Origin: Longimycelium tulufanense
GTDB lineage: Bacteria > Actinomycetota > Actinomycetes > Mycobacteriales > Pseudonocardiaceae
Assembly: GCF_014645795.1 (NCBI RefSeq)
Contig: NZ_BMMK01000012.1
Location: 1 to 64,000, forward strand
Direction of reading: 5' to 3'
DNA length: 64,000 bases
In this document: positions 34,581 through 43,116 of the stretch, in pieces
How positions within the stretch are numbered: position 1 is the first letter of the stretch
Layout: every line of letters starts with the position of its first letter
Notes under the pieces: model-generated
What the model was told of the DNA's origin: nothing
What the model saw: the letters and a program-made list of their open reading frames with translations, nothing else
Database searches by the model: none
Position numbers and translations under genes: made by a program

Positions 34581-35555
34581 TTATCCCACCGCCTCGGCCA
34601 GCGAGAGGCCGAACAGGCCCTTCTCGTCGGTCCAGAACCGGCGTACCACGAACCCGGCCGCGGCCAGTTCCTCCCGCACCCGTTCCGGCCGGAACTTCGC
34701 GGAGACCTCGGTCCGCATCTCCTCCCCTGCGGCGAACGAGATGTCCAGGGCCAGCACGTCCAACCGGACCCGCATGTCGCGGCGGGCACGCAGCCGCATC
34801 TCGATCCACTCCCGCTTCGCGTCCCACACCGCGAGGTGGTCGAAGGACGACACGTCGAAGTCGGCCGACAGCTCGCGGTTGAGCACACGCAACACGTTGC
34901 GGTTGAACTCCGCGGTCACCCCGGCCGGATCGTCGTACGCGCGGAGCAGGACCTCAGAGTCCTTGACCAGGTCGGTGCCCAGCAGCAGGAACTCCCCGGA
35001 GCGCAGCAGGTCCCGGAGTCCCTTGAGGAACGCGGCGCGCTCCTCGGGTAACAGGTTACCGATCGTGCTGCCCAGGAAGGCGACCAGCCGCCGCCCGTCA
35101 GCCGTGGGCAACGCAAGATGCTCGGTGAAGTCGGCGACGACAGCGTGCACAGCCAGCCCGGGATACTCCGTGGCCACCGCGTCCGCCGCACCGCGCAACG
35201 CCGATGCCGACACGTCCAACGGCACGAAACCGCGCAGCCGACCACCGACGGTGAGGGCGTCGAGCAACAGCCTGGTCTTCGCCGAGGACCCCGAGCCGAG
35301 CTCGACCAGTTCCACCGCCTCGGTCAATGCGGCGACCTCAGCGGCGTGCGCGGTGAGCGCGGCGCGCTCGGCGCGCGTGGGGTAGTAGTCCGGCAACGTT
35401 GTGATCTGTTCGAACAGCTCACTGCCGCGCGCGTCGTAGAACCACTTGGGGGACAACCACTTCGGATGGTCGGTGAGCCCCGCGCGAGCCTCCGAGCGCA
35501 GAGCGGTCGAGGCGTCGGCTTCGGTGAAGTGCACGGTGAGCAGCGGTTCGGTCAT
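34581..35555 (-). CDS. egtD: Histidine N-alpha-methyltransferase EgtD
   Basis: SAM-dependent enzyme that trimethylates L-histidine to hercynine, the first committed step of ergothioneine synthesis. Family signatures: LSPKWFYDARGSELFEQITTLPDYYPTRAE, ELGSGSSAKTRLLLDAL (SAM binding), VPLDVSASAL, FLGSTIGNLLPEE and LLLGTDLVKD. 324 residues, essentially the length of the mycobacterial enzyme. ATG 35555 overlaps the egtC stop (ATGA). Last gene of the egtABCD operon, facing the lasso-cluster regulator across a shared terminator. The PLP lyase gene egtE that usually follows is missing here. Confidence 0.96.
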   Translation of the reverse strand: MTEPLLTVHFTEADASTALRSEARAGLTDHPKWLSPKWFYDARGSELFEQITTLPDYYPTRAERAALTAHAAEVAALTEAVELVELGSGSSAKTRLLLDALTVGGRLRGFVPLDVSASALRGAADAVATEYPGLAVHAVVADFTEHLALPTADGRRLVAFLGSTIGNLLPEERAAFLKGLRDLLRSGEFLLLGTDLVKDSEVLLRAYDDPAGVTAEFNRNVLRVLNRELSADFDVSSFDHLAVWDAKREWIEMRLRARRDMRVRLDVLALDISFAAGEEMRTEVSAKFRPERVREELAAAGFVVRRFWTDEKGLFGLSLAEAVG

Positions 35556-36328
35556 CTCGCTCCCGTCGTCGGGCCGCCGGCCGCCTCGGCCAGCGGGCGG
35601 AGATCCACTTCGGACGGTCGGGCGAGGACGAGGTGACGGTCCGGTACCTCGGTCCAGGCCGGATCGTCGTCGCCGGGTTCGGAGCTGACCTCCACCCGGC
35701 CCGGGCCCACCCGGGTCCACAGCGAGTGGGTCCACGTCGTCGCCACGATCTGTTCGGAATCGGTGAGGAGCAGGTTCAGCCGCGACATCGGCGACGCCTC
35801 CGCCACGTCCGCAACCAGGCTCGTCACCGCCTCGGCCGGGTCCGCCCCCTTGCGGAGCCGGTGCCGCAACAACACCCACAACAACGCCGAGTCCATCGGC
35901 GCGTCCATCGTCAGCAGGTTGGCGACCGGCACCTCACCGGCGAGGTGGGCCACCGACTCCGGCCAGCCCCGGACCACTCCGTTGTGCGCGAACAGCCACC
36001 CGTCGTCGGAGAACGGCGCAGCGGCCGTCTCCACCACGGGCATGCCGATGGTCGCCGACCGTACCGAGGCCAGCACGGCCGGGGAACGGGTCACCTCGGC
36101 CAGTGCGGCGAAGTTCACGTCACTCCACATCGGACGGTCGACGCGATACCGCACGGGTTCCCGGCCATCGGGCGGATACCAGCCAACGCCGAAACCGTCG
36201 GCGTTGACGGTCCCGCCGCCGCGCATGTCGCCGGGTGCCCACGACTGTCGCAACAACGAGTTACTTGATTGCAGCAACAACTCAGCCAGGGACACGGGTG
36301 GGCCGAGGTACGCCAGATGCCGACACAC
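35552..36328 (-). CDS. egtC: Gamma-glutamyl-hercynylcysteine sulfoxide amidohydrolase EgtC
   Basis: Ntn-type class II glutamine-amidotransferase-fold hydrolase that removes the gamma-glutamyl group from the EgtB product. The nucleophile is Cys2, exposed after Met removal (MCRHLAYLG). Other family marks: NADGFGVGWY, the RSATIGMPV region, and WLFAHNGVVRGWPE. 258 residues, somewhat longer than the mycobacterial enzyme. It lies five bases after the egtB stop and overlaps egtD by four bases, so the order egtB-egtC-egtD matches mycobacteria. Confidence 0.94.
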   Translation of the reverse strand: MCRHLAYLGPPVSLAELLLQSSNSLLRQSWAPGDMRGGGTVNADGFGVGWYPPDGREPVRYRVDRPMWSDVNFAALAEVTRSPAVLASVRSATIGMPVVETAAAPFSDDGWLFAHNGVVRGWPESVAHLAGEVPVANLLTMDAPMDSALLWVLLRHRLRKGADPAEAVTSLVADVAEASPMSRLNLLLTDSEQIVATTWTHSLWTRVGPGRVEVSSEPGDDDPAWTEVPDRHLVLARPSEVDLRPLAEAAGGPTTGAR

Positions 36329-36333
36329 GTGAC

Positions 36334-37671
36334 TTACTCCAGCTCACCCGGGCGCGGGTCGCGGGCACAGCGGAACCCGCAGAAGATCTGCCGGCGGATG
36401 GGGAAGTCCCAGTTGCGGAAGGTACCGCGACAGGCCGCACCGTCGGTGCCGAACGACCCGCCGCGCAGCACCTTGTAGCGGGGGCCGAAGAACACCTCCG
36501 AGTACTCGCGGTACGGGAAGGCGACGAACCCCGGATACCCGTGGAAGTCGCCGCTCGTCCACTCCCACACGTCACCGATGAGCTGGCGCACTCCCAGCGG
36601 TGAGGCACCCTCGGGGTAGCTGCCGGCCGGGCTGGGGCTCAGGTGGCGCTGGCCGAGGTTGGCGTGCTCCGGGGTGGGATCGGCGTCGCCCCACGGGTAA
36701 CGTTGGGACCGTCCGCTGGCCGGGTCGAAGCGGGCCGCCTTCTCCCACTCCGCCTCGGTGGGCAGCCGCTTCCGCGCCCATCGCGCGTACGCCTCCGCCT
36801 CGTAGTAGCACACGTGCAGTACCGGCTCCTGCGGCGGAACCCGCTCGACGCGGCCGAACCGGGTGCGCCACCACGTGCCGTCGGTATCGCGCTCCCAGAA
36901 CTGTGGCGCGCCGAGCTCGGCGCGTTGCCGGTGTGCCCAGCCCTGCTCGCTCCACCACCGGGGATCGTCGTACCCACCGGCGGCGAGGAACTCCATGAAC
37001 TCGCCGTTGGTCACCGGCCTGGTGTCGAGGAAGAACGGCGGAACGTCCACCGTGTGCGCCGGCCGCTCGTTGTCCAGTGCCCAGGGCTCGGTCGAGGTGC
37101 CCATGGTGAACGGGCCGCCGGGAACCAACACCTCGCCGGGCAGGCTACGCACATCGGCCGGGGCGGACGGTGGTGCTGGCGCGTCGAGCGCGGGTGAACC
37201 GGTGCGGAGCTGGTGCGTGGCCAGCATGGTCTCGTCGTGTTGCTGCTCGTGCTGGACGATCATGCCGAAGGCGAACGCGTTGTCGACCAACCTCCTGCCC
37301 TCCAACGGAGCCCGGTCGAGGATGTCGAGCACCTTGTCCCGCACTTCGGCGACGTAGTCACGCGCCTCCGTGGGGCCGAGCAGGGGTAGGTCGGGTCGTT
37401 TGCGCCGAGGATGCTTGAAGGCGTCGTAGAGCTCGTCGATATCGCACCGTACGGGCGCCCGCTCGCCGACGTCCCGGACGAGCCAGAGCTCCTCCTGGTT
37501 GCCGATGTGCGCGAGGTCCCACACCAGTGGCGACATCAGCGGCGAATGCTGGCGGACCAGGTCGGTCTCGTCGACGGAGTCGGTGAGTAGCGCGCTTCGC
37601 GCCCGGGTGCGTTCCAGCTCGGCGGCCACGTGCGCGCGCAGCCGTTCGGTCGGCATGTCCTCCAGTGCCAT
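36334..37671 (-). CDS. egtB: Hercynine oxygenase EgtB
   Basis: Non-haem iron enzyme joining hercynine and gamma-glutamylcysteine with O2 to form the sulfoxide. It has an N-terminal DinB-like domain with the iron ligands in PLVWDLAHIGNQEE and IVQHEQQHDETMLATH (His and HxxxH-type pair). The C-terminal formylglycine-generating-enzyme-like domain has PGGPFTMGTS, RLPTEAEWEKAARF, GDVWEWTSGDFHGYPGF, KVLRGGSF and RNWDFPIRRQIFCGFRCARD. 445 residues, close to the mycobacterial length. Starts five bases after the egtA stop. Confidence 0.96.
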   Translation of the reverse strand: MALEDMPTERLRAHVAAELERTRARSALLTDSVDETDLVRQHSPLMSPLVWDLAHIGNQEELWLVRDVGERAPVRCDIDELYDAFKHPRRKRPDLPLLGPTEARDYVAEVRDKVLDILDRAPLEGRRLVDNAFAFGMIVQHEQQHDETMLATHQLRTGSPALDAPAPPSAPADVRSLPGEVLVPGGPFTMGTSTEPWALDNERPAHTVDVPPFFLDTRPVTNGEFMEFLAAGGYDDPRWWSEQGWAHRQRAELGAPQFWERDTDGTWWRTRFGRVERVPPQEPVLHVCYYEAEAYARWARKRLPTEAEWEKAARFDPASGRSQRYPWGDADPTPEHANLGQRHLSPSPAGSYPEGASPLGVRQLIGDVWEWTSGDFHGYPGFVAFPYREYSEVFFGPRYKVLRGGSFGTDGAACRGTFRNWDFPIRRQIFCGFRCARDPRPGELE

Positions 37672-37675
37672 CGGC

Positions 37676-38929
37676 CTACCCCTTCCACGGGTCGGAGCCC
37701 GCCCCTCGGGTCGGTCGGAACTTCTCCTGCAACCGGTCGAGCACGTGCTCGGCCAGGTCGGTCGGGAGCTTCATGGCGGGCAACGCGGCCGCCGTCACCG
37801 CGTACAGGTCCCGCGCGGTACGGGCCAGCACGGGGTCGGCCATGCCGTGCCGGGCCGCCTGTACCCAGCGCGAGCCGGCCGGTGCGGCCACCCGCAACAC
37901 CTCGTCCACAGTGGACTCTTCGGCGAACAGCGTCACCAACGTCACCAGCGGCACCACCCACTCGGTCAGCGGCTGGGTGTCCAGGTAGCGGACCTCGAGG
38001 TATCCGCGCGGCCGCACCGGTGTGAACAATGTGGTGAGGTGGTAGTCGAGGTCGTCGACGGTCGGCGGGGTCACCAGGGCACCGGCGATCCAGTCGGCGA
38101 AGGTGATGCCCGGCGGGGCGTGCCACGGCCCGTCCGGCCGCCGCACGCAGACCAGCGGGGTGTTCACCACCCGGCGCGCCCAGCTGGTGCCCGGATCCTG
38201 CGGGCTGAGCACCGCCGGCCTGGTCCGGGGCGGGTCGGTGCCGAACAGGGCGGCCATCCGGGCCGACGCCCATCCGGTCCGCACACCCGCGCGCACGGGC
38301 GAGTTGGCGAAGGCGGCCGTCAGGACCGGGCCGAGCACGTGGATCGCGGCCCACCGCGCCGGCACCCGGGCGGTCTCCCCCGCGTCCAGGCAGACCTGCA
38401 GCCCGGCCGTGCTGCACATCATGATCATGCCGTCCGGTCCGATGCGGTCGAAGGCGGTCTGCATCGCGTCATAGCGGGGGGTCATCAACAGCCGGTTGGG
38501 TGGCCGGTGCGGGTCGATGCCGCGCTCGCCGAGGAACAACCCGGCCGCGCGCAGCAGCCCCGCCAGCTCGGCGGTGTCAGCGGTGACGGCGTCGATGAGT
38601 CCGGTCAGCGTGGGATGGGGCCGGCTGGAGACCTCGACCTGGCCACCGGGCTCGAGGGTGACCAGGGAGCCGCTCGACAGCGGGCGGTGTGGGCTGTCCG
38701 GGACGAGGGTCGTGGGTGTGTGCGGGCCGAGGGCCTTGGCCAGCACGGCGGCGTCGAGGGGCCGGCGGGGGTCGTCGATGTGGTGCACGGTCCACTCCAG
38801 CTCGACGCCGACCAGCCGCGGAGGGCCGTGCTTGAAACAGACGGAGGCGACGTAGCCTTCCGCCTCCGCCCGGGTGCGGAGCCGACGTGACCCGGCACCG
38901 GCGGCGTCGGCGGCACGCAGCGCGGTCAC
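37676..38929 (-). CDS. egtA: Glutamate-cysteine ligase EgtA
   Basis: ATP-dependent ligase making gamma-glutamylcysteine, the sulphur donor for EgtB. Family features are GVELEWTVHHIDDP at the N-terminus (catalytic acid), PLSSGSLVTLEPGGQVEVSSRP, RLLMTPRYDAMQ, MMCSTAGLQVCLDAG and GYLEVRYLDTQP. About 417 residues from the GTG at 38929; a ribosome-binding site is weak there, so the start may be one of several nearby codons. First gene of the egtABCD operon, divergent from the acnR-like gene across about 240 bases. Confidence 0.93.
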   Translation of the reverse strand: MTALRAADAAGAGSRRLRTRAEAEGYVASVCFKHGPPRLVGVELEWTVHHIDDPRRPLDAAVLAKALGPHTPTTLVPDSPHRPLSSGSLVTLEPGGQVEVSSRPHPTLTGLIDAVTADTAELAGLLRAAGLFLGERGIDPHRPPNRLLMTPRYDAMQTAFDRIGPDGMIMMCSTAGLQVCLDAGETARVPARWAAIHVLGPVLTAAFANSPVRAGVRTGWASARMAALFGTDPPRTRPAVLSPQDPGTSWARRVVNTPLVCVRRPDGPWHAPPGITFADWIAGALVTPPTVDDLDYHLTTLFTPVRPRGYLEVRYLDTQPLTEWVVPLVTLVTLFAEESTVDEVLRVAAPAGSRWVQAARHGMADPVLARTARDLYAVTAAALPAMKLPTDLAEHVLDRLQEKFRPTRGAGSDPWKG

Positions 38930-39170
38930 GCCACCACCCCCTGTGATCGGTTCGCCCGACGCTACACAAACTCGCGGAGTCTGTGCACCCCTCCGACAAG
39001 TGTGCGCCCCACCGTTCGATACCGCCCGCGAACGCACGCGCGCACCCGAGCTGTCCCCCACCCGACCTTTCTTGGTGGGGACTGAAACCACGGAACCGAG
39101 GATGGGTGCGGGTTCCCCCAAGACGTACGTACGGATTGCATCTTGCGGGCCCGCCTGGGACGATCGACGT

Positions 39171-39764
39171 GTGCCCCGGGTGAGCCAGGACCACCTCGAC
39201 GCGCGCCGCCGCCAGATTCTCGACGGTGCGCGGGCCTGTTTCGCCCGCCACGGGTACGAGGGCGCCACGGTGCGCCGCCTGGAAGAGGCTACCGGGCTCT
39301 CCAGGGGTGCGATCTTCCACCATTTCAGGGACAAGGAGACGTTGTTCCTCGCGCTCGCCGAGGACGACGCCCGCCGGATGGCCGACGTCGTGGCGGAGCA
39401 GGGCCTGGTCCAGGTGATGCGTAACCTGCTGGCCGAGCACTCCGAGCCGGTCGGCGAGCACCCGGCGGACTGGCTGGGAACCCGACTGGAGGTGTCCCGC
39501 CGGTTGCGGACGGATCCGGACTTCCGGGCGCGCTGGGCCGAGCGCTCCGAGCAGCTCACCGCGGCCACCCGGGCCCGGTTGGAGCGGCAGCGCGAGGCCG
39601 GCAAGCTGCGGGACGACGTCGAGGTCCCGGTGTTGACCGCGTATCTGGAACTGGTCATGGAGGGCCTGGTCTCGCACCTGGCCATGGGCCTACCCGCGGA
39701 CGACCTCGACCCCGTCCTCGATCTCGTCGAGGAGAGCGTACGCCGGCACCGGCGTTCCGGCTGA
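39171..39764 (+). CDS. acnR: AcnR-like TetR repressor of aconitase
   Basis: TetR-family regulator of 197 residues. The DNA-binding domain RRRQILDGARACFARHGYEGATVRRLEEATGLSRGAIFHHFRDKETLFLALAEDDARRMA, and the following VVAEQGLVQVMRNLL, RLEVSRRLRTDPDFRARW and DLVEESVRR, closely resemble Corynebacterium AcnR. AcnR represses acn and releases in response to citrate/iron state. The GTG at 39171 is preferred because it fits the family start. In corynebacteria and mycobacteria the gene sits right after acn; here it lies about 15 kb downstream, divergent from egtA. The acn promoter in this window carries a matching operator, which supports the assignment. Confidence 0.86.
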   Translation: MPRVSQDHLDARRRQILDGARACFARHGYEGATVRRLEEATGLSRGAIFHHFRDKETLFLALAEDDARRMADVVAEQGLVQVMRNLLAEHSEPVGEHPADWLGTRLEVSRRLRTDPDFRARWAERSEQLTAATRARLERQREAGKLRDDVEVPVLTAYLELVMEGLVSHLAMGLPADDLDPVLDLVEESVRRHRRSG

Positions 39765-39931
39765 AATCCGCCCCGACAAAGACAGTCCACCCACCGCAGC
39801 GTCTTCCCGCCACGGTTCCGGTTCTCCCCGACCAACCTTCATCCGGCGCCAGGGATGGAAACTCGCGCGGTAGCCGGCCCTTGATGGTCAGATGACAGCC
39901 TGCGGAGCATTTCCGACCAGGGGAGCCAGTT

Positions 39932-41154
39932 TTGGCGATCGAGGCACCGGCCCGAACGCGCGGCGTGCCCCGGTATCTGTTCGCGGCCGGAGCGACCCGG
40001 CTTGCGGACGACATGGCCCCGCTCGCGGTCACGTCCCTCATGTTGCGACGCGGTGATCCAGCGGTGGCCGGGATCACGCTGTCGGCCTACACGCTGCCCG
40101 CCGTGTTGTCCGGGCCGGTCGTCGGCGCCTGGCTGGACCGGACCCGGCACCGCCGACTCGCCCTTGGTGCCAACCAGATCGTGCTGGCGCTGGTGGCGTT
40201 GGGGTTACTGCTCTTCGCCGGCCGGAACCCATGGGTTCCCCTCGGGCTCGCCGCGCTGGCGGGTGCGGGAATCCCCCTGACCAGTGGCGGTTTCAGCAGC
40301 CTGCTACCACGGCTGGCCCCTCCGGAGTCGCTGCCTCGGGTCACGGCGTGGGACGCCGCGACGTTCAAGGCCGCCGCGATCACGGGGCCGGCACTGTCGG
40401 GAACGTTCGCAGCCATCCTCGGCCCCGAGACGGCCATGGTGGCGATCGCGGGATTCGCACTGGCCGGCTTCCTCGGAACGGGCCTGCTCCCGGTGACCGT
40501 GGATCGGACCGACAACGACGCGCGTCCGGGGATCCTGGCCGCCGTCCGTAACGGAATCACGCATTTCTGGTGCACACCTCCACTGTTCGGCGCCACGCTC
40601 ACGACCATGCTGGGCTTCGGCGCCGTGGGAATGCTGGCGATCACACTCCCTTCCCTTTGCACGTGACGAGGTTGGGCGGCGAGGAGGGCGTCGCGGGGCT
40701 GGTCCTGGCCGCGCTCGAAATCGGTGCGCTCGTCGGCACGCTGGCCGTGGCGCCGCGGTTGGCGGAAAGCCGACCGGAGCGCGTGGCGTACGTCGGAACC
40801 GCGCTTTACGGGCTGGGGCTGATGTTGTGACCCTTCGCGCCGTCCGTGCCGCTCCTCGCCTCCTGCGCCCTGATCGCCGGGGTGGCCGAGGGACCGACAC
40901 TGCCCGCACTCATCCGAACACGACAGCGGTACACGCCCGGCCGCCTGCTCGCCCAGGTCTCGACGACCGGCGCGGGCCTCAAGATCGGCGCCGCCACCCT
41001 CGGCTCGGCCACGGGAGGTTTCCTCGTACCTGTCTGGGGAAGCGGACCGGTTCTGATTCTGGTGGCGATTGCGCAGGTCGCCGCGGCAGCGGTGGGCTGG
41101 GTGGTCATGCGCGCGCGTGCGTACCCGCCGTCTGCTCCTACGATCGCCGAGTAG
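39932..41154 (+). pseudogene. Broken MFS transporter gene
   Basis: A major-facilitator permease interrupted twice. The frame opening at TTG 39932 (AGGGGAG upstream) encodes the N-terminal half with about six helices and the MFS loop GAWLDRTRHRRLALG, then ends at TGA 40664-40666. The sequence resumes in another frame near 40655-40660 (HVTRLGGEEGVAGLVLAALEIGAL), so a one-base loss or two-base gain occurred. That frame meets a TGA at 40828-40830 where tryptophan is expected (LGLML-stop-PFAPSVPLL). It then continues through the remaining helices to 41154. Two independent lesions argue for a true pseudogene, although sequencing error could explain the first. Confidence 0.85.
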
Positions 41155-41188
41155 ACAGTTTGTCTCCCGAGCCGTCCGGAGTCTCCTT

Positions 41189-42127
41189 GTGATCGTCACC
41201 GTCACGCTCAACGCCGCGCTCGACACGACCTACACCGTCGACGAGCTGGTGCCGCACTACTCGCACCGGGTGCGACAGGTCCATCACCGGGCCGGTGGGA
41301 AGGGCGTGAACGTCGCGCGGGTGCTGGCCGAGCTGGGGCACCCGACGGTGGTGACCGGGCTGGCCGGTGGCCCCACCGGCGCGGCGATCCGCGGTGGCCT
41401 CGGGTCCCGGCTGGTCGACGCGTTCGTGGAGGTTCCCGGCGACTCCCGGCGGACCGTCACCGTCGTCTCCGCCGCGGTCGGGGACGCCACCGTCTTCAAC
41501 GAGCCGGGTCCGGCGGTCCCCGCCGAGGCATGGGCGTTGTTCATGGAGCGCTTCGCCGTGTTGGCCCGCGACGCCTCCGTTGTCGTGCTGTCCGGGAGTC
41601 TGCCGCCGGGCGTGCCGGACGACGCCTACGCGGAGCTGGTGCGCAGCGCCGCCCAGCACGGCGCGAGCACCATCGTCGACGCTCAGGGCGAGCCGTTGCG
41701 GCTCGCCCTGACGGCGCGGCCCGACGTGGTGAAACCGAACGCCACGGAACTGCGCGGCACCGCCTGCACCGACGATCCCCTCACCGGCGTGCACCGACTC
41801 CGCCAGGCCGGGGCCCGCACGGTCGTCGCCTCCCTCGGCGACAAGGGCCTGCTGGCCGTCACCGACGGGCTGGCCATGCGTGCGGTCCCGCCCGAGCGCA
41901 TCGCCGGCAACCCGACGGGTGCCGGGGACGCCTGCGTGGCCGCGCTGGCCGTGGGTCTGGCCGAGGGCGTGCCGTGGCCGGAGCTGTTGCGGGAGGCGGT
42001 CGCGCTGTCCGCCGCCGCGGTGCTCCACCCGCTGGCCGGCGGGTTCGACGCTGCGGCCCGGACCAGGTTCCGGCCGGTGGTGCGGGTCGAGCCGCTGGGT
42101 CCGGTCTGCGACGGCGCGCCCGCCTGA
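41189..42127 (+). CDS. PfkB-family sugar kinase (1-phosphofructokinase type)
   Basis: Ribokinase-fold kinase phosphorylating a sugar or sugar phosphate. It opens with VTVTLNAALDTTYTVDEL, similar to FruK/tagatose-6-phosphate kinases, and shows GGKGVNVARVLAELG (substrate motif), VVLSGSLPPGVPDDAY, VKPNATEL and the catalytic anion-hole motif GNPTGAGDACVAALAV with the base Asp. 312 residues. GTG start at 41189. No phosphotransferase or aldolase gene is adjacent; it lies between the broken MFS gene and a convergent SDR. If the lost transporter fed it, the pathway may be decaying (speculation). Substrate is not determinable here. Confidence 0.87.
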   Translation: MIVTVTLNAALDTTYTVDELVPHYSHRVRQVHHRAGGKGVNVARVLAELGHPTVVTGLAGGPTGAAIRGGLGSRLVDAFVEVPGDSRRTVTVVSAAVGDATVFNEPGPAVPAEAWALFMERFAVLARDASVVVLSGSLPPGVPDDAYAELVRSAAQHGASTIVDAQGEPLRLALTARPDVVKPNATELRGTACTDDPLTGVHRLRQAGARTVVASLGDKGLLAVTDGLAMRAVPPERIAGNPTGAGDACVAALAVGLAEGVPWPELLREAVALSAAAVLHPLAGGFDAAARTRFRPVVRVEPLGPVCDGAPA

Positions 42128-42137
42128 CGCCGCCCGT

Positions 42138-42911
42138 CTATTCGGTGGATGGTTCCAGGAAGCCGTGGTCGCGTTGTGCGGTGGGCATGAGCGCGTACTC
42201 GACCACAGTGACCTCGGGCGGCTGGGACAGCACGTGCAGCACGGCCCGGGCGACCTCGGCCGGGTCGAGCCCGAGCTCGGCGATGCGTCGGGCCAGCGCC
42301 GCGCGCCACGGGCTGTCCGGCACGTCGTCCAGGATCGGCGTCCGCACCAGCCCCGGCGCGAGCGTGGTGACCCGCACCCCACGCGGCTGGAGCTCCATCC
42401 GCAACGCCTCGCCGAGGGCGTGCAACGCGAACTTGGTGGCCGCGTAGACCCCGCTGCTCGCCCCGGCTACCCGACGGCCCGACATGGATGAAACAGTGAC
42501 GACGCTGGGCGCCACCCCCGCGAGGAGATGGGGCGCGGCCGCCTTGGTCACGGCGAGCGTGCCCACGACGTTGACGTCGAACAGCCGGCGCCACACCGCC
42601 GGGTCGGTGCTCAGCGGCAGCCCGGACCAGGTGATCCCGACGGAGTTGACCAGGGCATCCAGCCCGCCGAGCTGGTCGGCGGCGGTGTCCACCGCGGCGG
42701 CCACCGCGGGGTGGTCGGTGACGTCGGCGGGAACCGGCACGGCACCGATCTCCTCGGCGAGGGCGGACAGCAGGTGGGCCCGTCTGGCGAGCACGGCGAC
42801 CGAGGCGCCGGCGGCCACCGCCGCCCGCGCCACCGCCTCGCCGATGCCGGAGGATGCCCCGGTCACCAGGATCCGCCGGCCCTGCAGAGATCGGTCGGTC
42901 AGGGATGCCAT
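42138..42911 (-). CDS. Short-chain dehydrogenase/reductase
   Basis: Classical SDR of 257 residues. Seen: cofactor loop VTGASSGIGEAVARA, structural NSVGITW, catalytic Ser in VVTVSSMSGRR and the Tyr-Lys pair in GVYAATKFAL (YxxxK), then LAPGLVRTPI. An Ala/Arg after the third strand (VLARRAHLL) suggests NADP preference. Its stop is ten bases from the stop of the convergent kinase gene, so the two overlap transcriptionally. It is divergent from the P450 gene about 200 bases away; both could act in the same redox route but no direct evidence exists. Confidence 0.85.
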   Translation of the reverse strand: MASLTDRSLQGRRILVTGASSGIGEAVARAAVAAGASVAVLARRAHLLSALAEEIGAVPVPADVTDHPAVAAAVDTAADQLGGLDALVNSVGITWSGLPLSTDPAVWRRLFDVNVVGTLAVTKAAAPHLLAGVAPSVVTVSSMSGRRVAGASSGVYAATKFALHALGEALRMELQPRGVRVTTLAPGLVRTPILDDVPDSPWRAALARRIAELGLDPAEVARAVLHVLSQPPEVTVVEYALMPTAQRDHGFLEPSTE

Positions 42912-43116
42912 CTGGCCAGGCTAGGACGGGAGCACCCGGCAACCGCGATCATGACGCGGTGCCGGGCAGGGCAACCACCCGGTGGTGCGGCATCCACCCG
43001 GCGAAAAAGGTGAACATTATTCACCCTCCTGGGTCTTACGCCGTTCCGACCACGGCGCGATCGTGGATACGGGTGGTGCCGGTGCCGCCCGGACCGCCCC
43101 GTCAAGGGAGGTGGCG

